Position numbers and translations under genes: made by a program. The notes below the pieces were generated by a model. It saw only the letters and a program-made list of their open reading frames with translations, was not told the origin of the DNA and ran no database searches. A stretch of DNA of 7,714 nt from CBDUUP01 sp965370435 (lineage in GTDB: Bacteria; Chloroflexota; Anaerolineae; Anaerolineales; UBA11579): assembly GCA_965370435.1 (NCBI GenBank), contig CBDUUP010000218.1:1-7714 (forward strand). Direction: 5' to 3'. Positions 5,616-7,714 of the stretch are shown here, piece by piece; positions within the stretch are counted from its first letter, which is position 1, and the number at the start of each line of letters is the position of its first letter.

Positions 5616-6041
5616 ATGAGTAAAATAGATAAGTATGTTGGACAGCTCGCCGAGAAGACGGCGCAAGGGGTCTCTCGGCGTGAGTTTATGAAATTGCTGC
5701 TTGCCACGGGAGGAGCGGCGGTAATCGCCGCCTTGGGGTGGGACACAGCCAAAGCTGGCATATGCGCAGGGATCGGGTGTTCAATACCAGGTGGCAGCTC
5801 GCCATGCTGTATACAAAAAGCAGTACATTATTCGTTTACGGATTGCAATACCCCTCAACAGGAATCAGATGATTGCCCATCTAACCCCTGTCCAAACGAT
5901 CAAATGTGTAGGCATTGGTGCACTCGAACCTGCTACCCAATTTATGGTTGGTGCGAGTCCTGGAATATGTCATATTCTTGCGTCAACTGTAACGGTTCGT
6001 TGAAAACTAAATGTTTGGGGTGCTTTACTTGCCCTGACTGA
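5616..6041 (+). CDS. Tat-exported small protein with 16 Cys, in mauA position
   Basis: A 141-residue precursor. Residues 20-27 (SRREFMKL) are a textbook twin-arginine motif, followed by a hydrophobic stretch (LLLATGGAAVIAALGW) and a likely cleavage site after AKA (A47). The mature chain of about 94 residues contains 16 Cys at 50, 55, 64, 65, 77, 87, 92, 98, 102, 106, 113, 122, 125, 133, 136 and 139, an even number compatible with eight disulfides. It has no Cys in the leader. Position after mauE- and mauD-like genes, Tat export and Cys density recall the methylamine dehydrogenase light chain MauA. The CESW and CVNCNGSL segments also look a little like its first Trp region (from memory). It is too short to hold the second half of MauA, including the second tryptophylquinone Trp. 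A perfect AGGAGGTGA precedes the ATG. Function unknown; a secreted redox, binding or structural protein is possible. Confidence 0.85.
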   Translation: MSKIDKYVGQLAEKTAQGVSRREFMKLLLATGGAAVIAALGWDTAKAGICAGIGCSIPGGSSPCCIQKAVHYSFTDCNTPQQESDDCPSNPCPNDQMCRHWCTRTCYPIYGWCESWNMSYSCVNCNGSLKTKCLGCFTCPD

Positions 6042-6042
6042 C

Positions 6043-6056
6043 CAAGCATAAGCTTG
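6043..6056. repeat. Short hairpin after the Cys-rich gene
   Basis: CAAGC (6043-6047) and GCTTG (6052-6056) form a 5-bp stem with an ATAA loop immediately after the TGA at 6039-6041. It lacks a T-run and is weak, so most transcripts probably continue. In the 145-bp gap (6042-6186) I see no convincing promoter, which favours co-transcription of the lipoprotein gene. Confidence 0.25.
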
Positions 6057-6173
6057 ATTATGAAACTTGGATAAAGGCCGTTTCCTTGTGTAAATTGGCC
6101 TAAGCCCAAGAAAGTATGCCTGGCGTATTACAATTACGTCAAGCCTAGTATTACCCTTCGTGACATCTAAGGT

Positions 6174-6180
6174 GGAGGTG
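6174..6180 (+). promoter_or_regulatory. Shine-Dalgarno that favours the GTG start at 6187
   Basis: GGAGGTG at 6174-6180 lies 6 nt before GTG 6187 but 12 nt before the ATG at 6193. By spacing, the GTG is the better start of the lipoprotein gene; the ATG adds only two residues of difference. Confidence 0.5.
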
Positions 6181-6186
6181 CAGATT

Positions 6187-7714
6187 GTGATTATGAAAAG
6201 CGCCTGGCAACGGCTATGTCGAATTTGGCTGCTGTTGTTTTTGCAGACCATACTAATTGTTGGTTGTAGCTCCCCGGAGCCGCCTCTGGTGACGGCTGCG
6301 TTGTTATCGCCCACCCCCGCCCCAACCGCCGCGAACCCAACCGAACCACCCTCTCCAACACCTGAACCCACATTTGTGTTTGAATCCCCCAAGGAGCTGG
6401 CTTTCTGCACCAGTGACGATTTGTATCTATATCCAGGATACGTTTATTTCAACTCTTTTCGGGCGCAAAGAGAGTTCTTGAATGCGGTCACACCCAGCGC
6501 CATAATGACAGGCAGCGATGGCCGATACTACCCGACCATCCTGGAGAAACTGCCCAGTTTAGCCGACGACGATGCTTACCTTGAACCGGTGACCGTTCAA
6601 GAGAACAACTTGATCGTGAACGATGCGGGCGCGTTGCTGAGTCTTGAGGAAGGAGTCCGATACCGGCCCAGCGGCTGCCGGGAGAGCGCCTGCGCCGAGA
6701 CCTACACCGGGGGCGAAGTACAGATGGATCGCCTGGTTGTGGAGTTCCGCCTGCGGGAAGATTTGAAGTGGTCGGATGGGAATCCGCTCACCGCTCATGA
6801 TTCGGTATTCGCTTACGAGGTTACTCAGCAACCGGACTTCCAAGGATCTGGGTGTGGGCAATGCGGTCTGCCCAGAGGGGCCGATTCCGAAGCGCCGGAA
6901 CGCACCGCAGAGTACGTGGCTGTGAATGCACAGACCGTGCGCTGGACGGGTTTGCCCGGTTATCACACCCCCGGGTATTTTTTAAATTTCTTCTCTCCAA
7001 TGCCAAGCCACCTCCTGGAAGGCTTGGACTTAGATGAAATTAACGATTTCACGGCCAGGTCGCGCGGTTCCAATATGGTTGGCTGGGGGCCGTTTAGGAT
7101 AGCAGATTGGGTGCAAAAAGAATATCTTCGTGTGGAGCGCAATCCATACTATTATCGCGCTCAAGAGGGATTGCCGTTTCTGGATGCGATGGAATGGGTG
7201 TACGTCTCGGAAGAAAAAGGGCTAGAGGGTGTGCTGGGGGGCCAATGTGCCATCGCCAGCGCTTATACTATCGGGAGCGGAATCCTAAAGCAAGTGGGCC
7301 AGGGAGGGCAAACCAATGGGGAGGTCGAAAGCTACGTTGCGCCGCAGGGTTGGGAAGGGATACTTTTTAACCTGACTCCGTCTCCCGCGAGACCTGATTT
7401 TTTTGGAGATGCTCGCGTGCGGCAAGCCATCGCTTTTGGTACCGACCGCGTCACTATTGCCCGCGCTGTAGTTGGAGATGATCTCCTGGTCGCCAAAAGC
7501 TATTTGCCTGCGCAGCATTATCTCTACGCTGGCGAAACGCTGGCGGATTATCTTTTCTCCCCGGAGCGTGCCAGAGATTTGCTATCTGAGACTGGGTGGG
7601 TGGATACGGATGAAGATGGCGTTTTAGAGAAGGGGGGGCAGTCTTTTGTGGTCACGCTTGTGACAACCTCTTTCGAAGAACGTGTCCCTGGTTTGACGAT
7701 ATTCCAGGAGAACA
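6187..7714 (+). CDS. Family 5 ABC solute-binding lipoprotein (3' end outside window)
   Basis: An extracytoplasmic binding protein of the oligopeptide/nickel ABC transporter type, tethered to the membrane. Residue numbers count from the ATG at 6193. The signal peptide ends in the lipobox IVGC (C25 lipidated). A Pro/Thr linker (about 29-61, PTPAPT and PSPTPEPT repeats) follows. The conserved family core includes FRLREDLKWSDGNPLTAHD (185-203) and the WGPFRI segment (298-303) followed by LRVERNPYYYR. The frame stays open for 509 codons to the window edge; family members usually have 500-650 residues, so little is missing. Six further Cys are exported (72, 162, 167, 221, 224, 352), including CRESAC and CGQC, which is unusual for this family. 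It follows the Cys-rich gene by 145 bp and may be its functional partner or simply an adjacent transporter component. The ligand cannot be told from sequence. Confidence 0.9.
   Translation, partial: MIMKSAWQRLCRIWLLLFLQTILIVGCSSPEPPLVTAALLSPTPAPTAANPTEPPSPTPEPTFVFESPKELAFCTSDDLYLYPGYVYFNSFRAQREFLNAVTPSAIMTGSDGRYYPTILEKLPSLADDDAYLEPVTVQENNLIVNDAGALLSLEEGVRYRPSGCRESACAETYTGGEVQMDRLVVEFRLREDLKWSDGNPLTAHDSVFAYEVTQQPDFQGSGCGQCGLPRGADSEAPERTAEYVAVNAQTVRWTGLPGYHTPGYFLNFFSPMPSHLLEGLDLDEINDFTARSRGSNMVGWGPFRIADWVQKEYLRVERNPYYYRAQEGLPFLDAMEWVYVSEEKGLEGVLGGQCAIASAYTIGSGILKQVGQGGQTNGEVESYVAPQGWEGILFNLTPSPARPDFFGDARVRQAIAFGTDRVTIARAVVGDDLLVAKSYLPAQHYLYAGETLADYLFSPERARDLLSETGWVDTDEDGVLEKGGQSFVVTLVTTSFEERVPGLTIFQEN

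Noticed and set aside
5970..6410. 146-residue minus-strand frame across the gap after the Cys-rich gene
   Set aside because: It is antisense to the lipoprotein signal peptide and linker and to the end of the Cys-rich gene; its Gly/Val repeats mirror the Pro/Thr linker.

Overview
The window looks bacterial, and I infer a member of the Chloroflexota (Anaerolineae-like). The reasons are a lipoprotein with a long Pro/Thr linker after its lipobox, a MauE/MauD-type redox pair next to a Tat-exported Cys-rich protein, and an intergenic palindrome of a kind I associate with that phylum. No rRNA, tRNA or CRISPR array is visible, so the assignment is an inference. Two unrelated gene blocks meet at an A+T-rich divergent control region near 3954-4367.

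Left block (1-3953), accessory. Bases 2-727 (+) hold the A+T-rich C-terminal part of an unrecognised protein whose start lies outside the window. After an imperfect REP/MITE-like palindrome (847-910) comes a four-gene set on the minus strand. In transcription order it is: a primase-polymerase domain protein (3953-3492), a P4/D5-type SF3 helicase (3501-1831) overlapping it by 10 bases in the -1 frame, an unrecognised 108-residue protein (1671-1345), and a small Cys/His probably zinc-binding protein (1291-932). Between the helicase and the 108-residue gene are two arrays of three 9-bp repeats in opposite orientation, flanking 64 bp of A+T-rich DNA. This is the layout expected of an iteron origin for the neighbouring replication protein. 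The block reads as the replication module of an integrated plasmid, phage or phage satellite. No integrase or att site is visible. Base composition is uneven: the first gene is A+T-rich, the small genes intermediate and the primase/helicase strongly G+C-rich.

Control region (3954-4367). A good minus-strand sigma70-type promoter (TTGATT-16-TATAGT) serves the primase. A near-match to the Gram-positive SOS box lies in its spacer. An 18-bp A+T-rich palindrome has a degenerate copy 41 bp away. A strong plus-strand promoter (TTGACA-16-TATACT) serves the right block, with a 12-bp G+C palindrome just inside the transcript.

Right block (4368-7714, +). A tight operon encodes a MauE/DoxX-type membrane protein, a membrane-anchored MauD-like thioredoxin-fold protein lacking its first active-site Cys, and a Tat-exported protein whose predicted mature chain of about 94 residues contains 16 Cys. 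An ABC-type family 5 solute-binding lipoprotein follows and runs off the window. Gene order E-D-(small Cys-rich Tat protein) copies the mauE-mauD-mauA order of methylamine dehydrogenase clusters, but the upstream mauB position is empty and the Cys-rich protein is too short to be a normal light chain. My best reading is a repurposed MauED-type oxidative folding module serving a secreted multi-disulfide protein, perhaps with the lipoprotein as partner. That module is the most novel item here, followed by the putative iteron origin.
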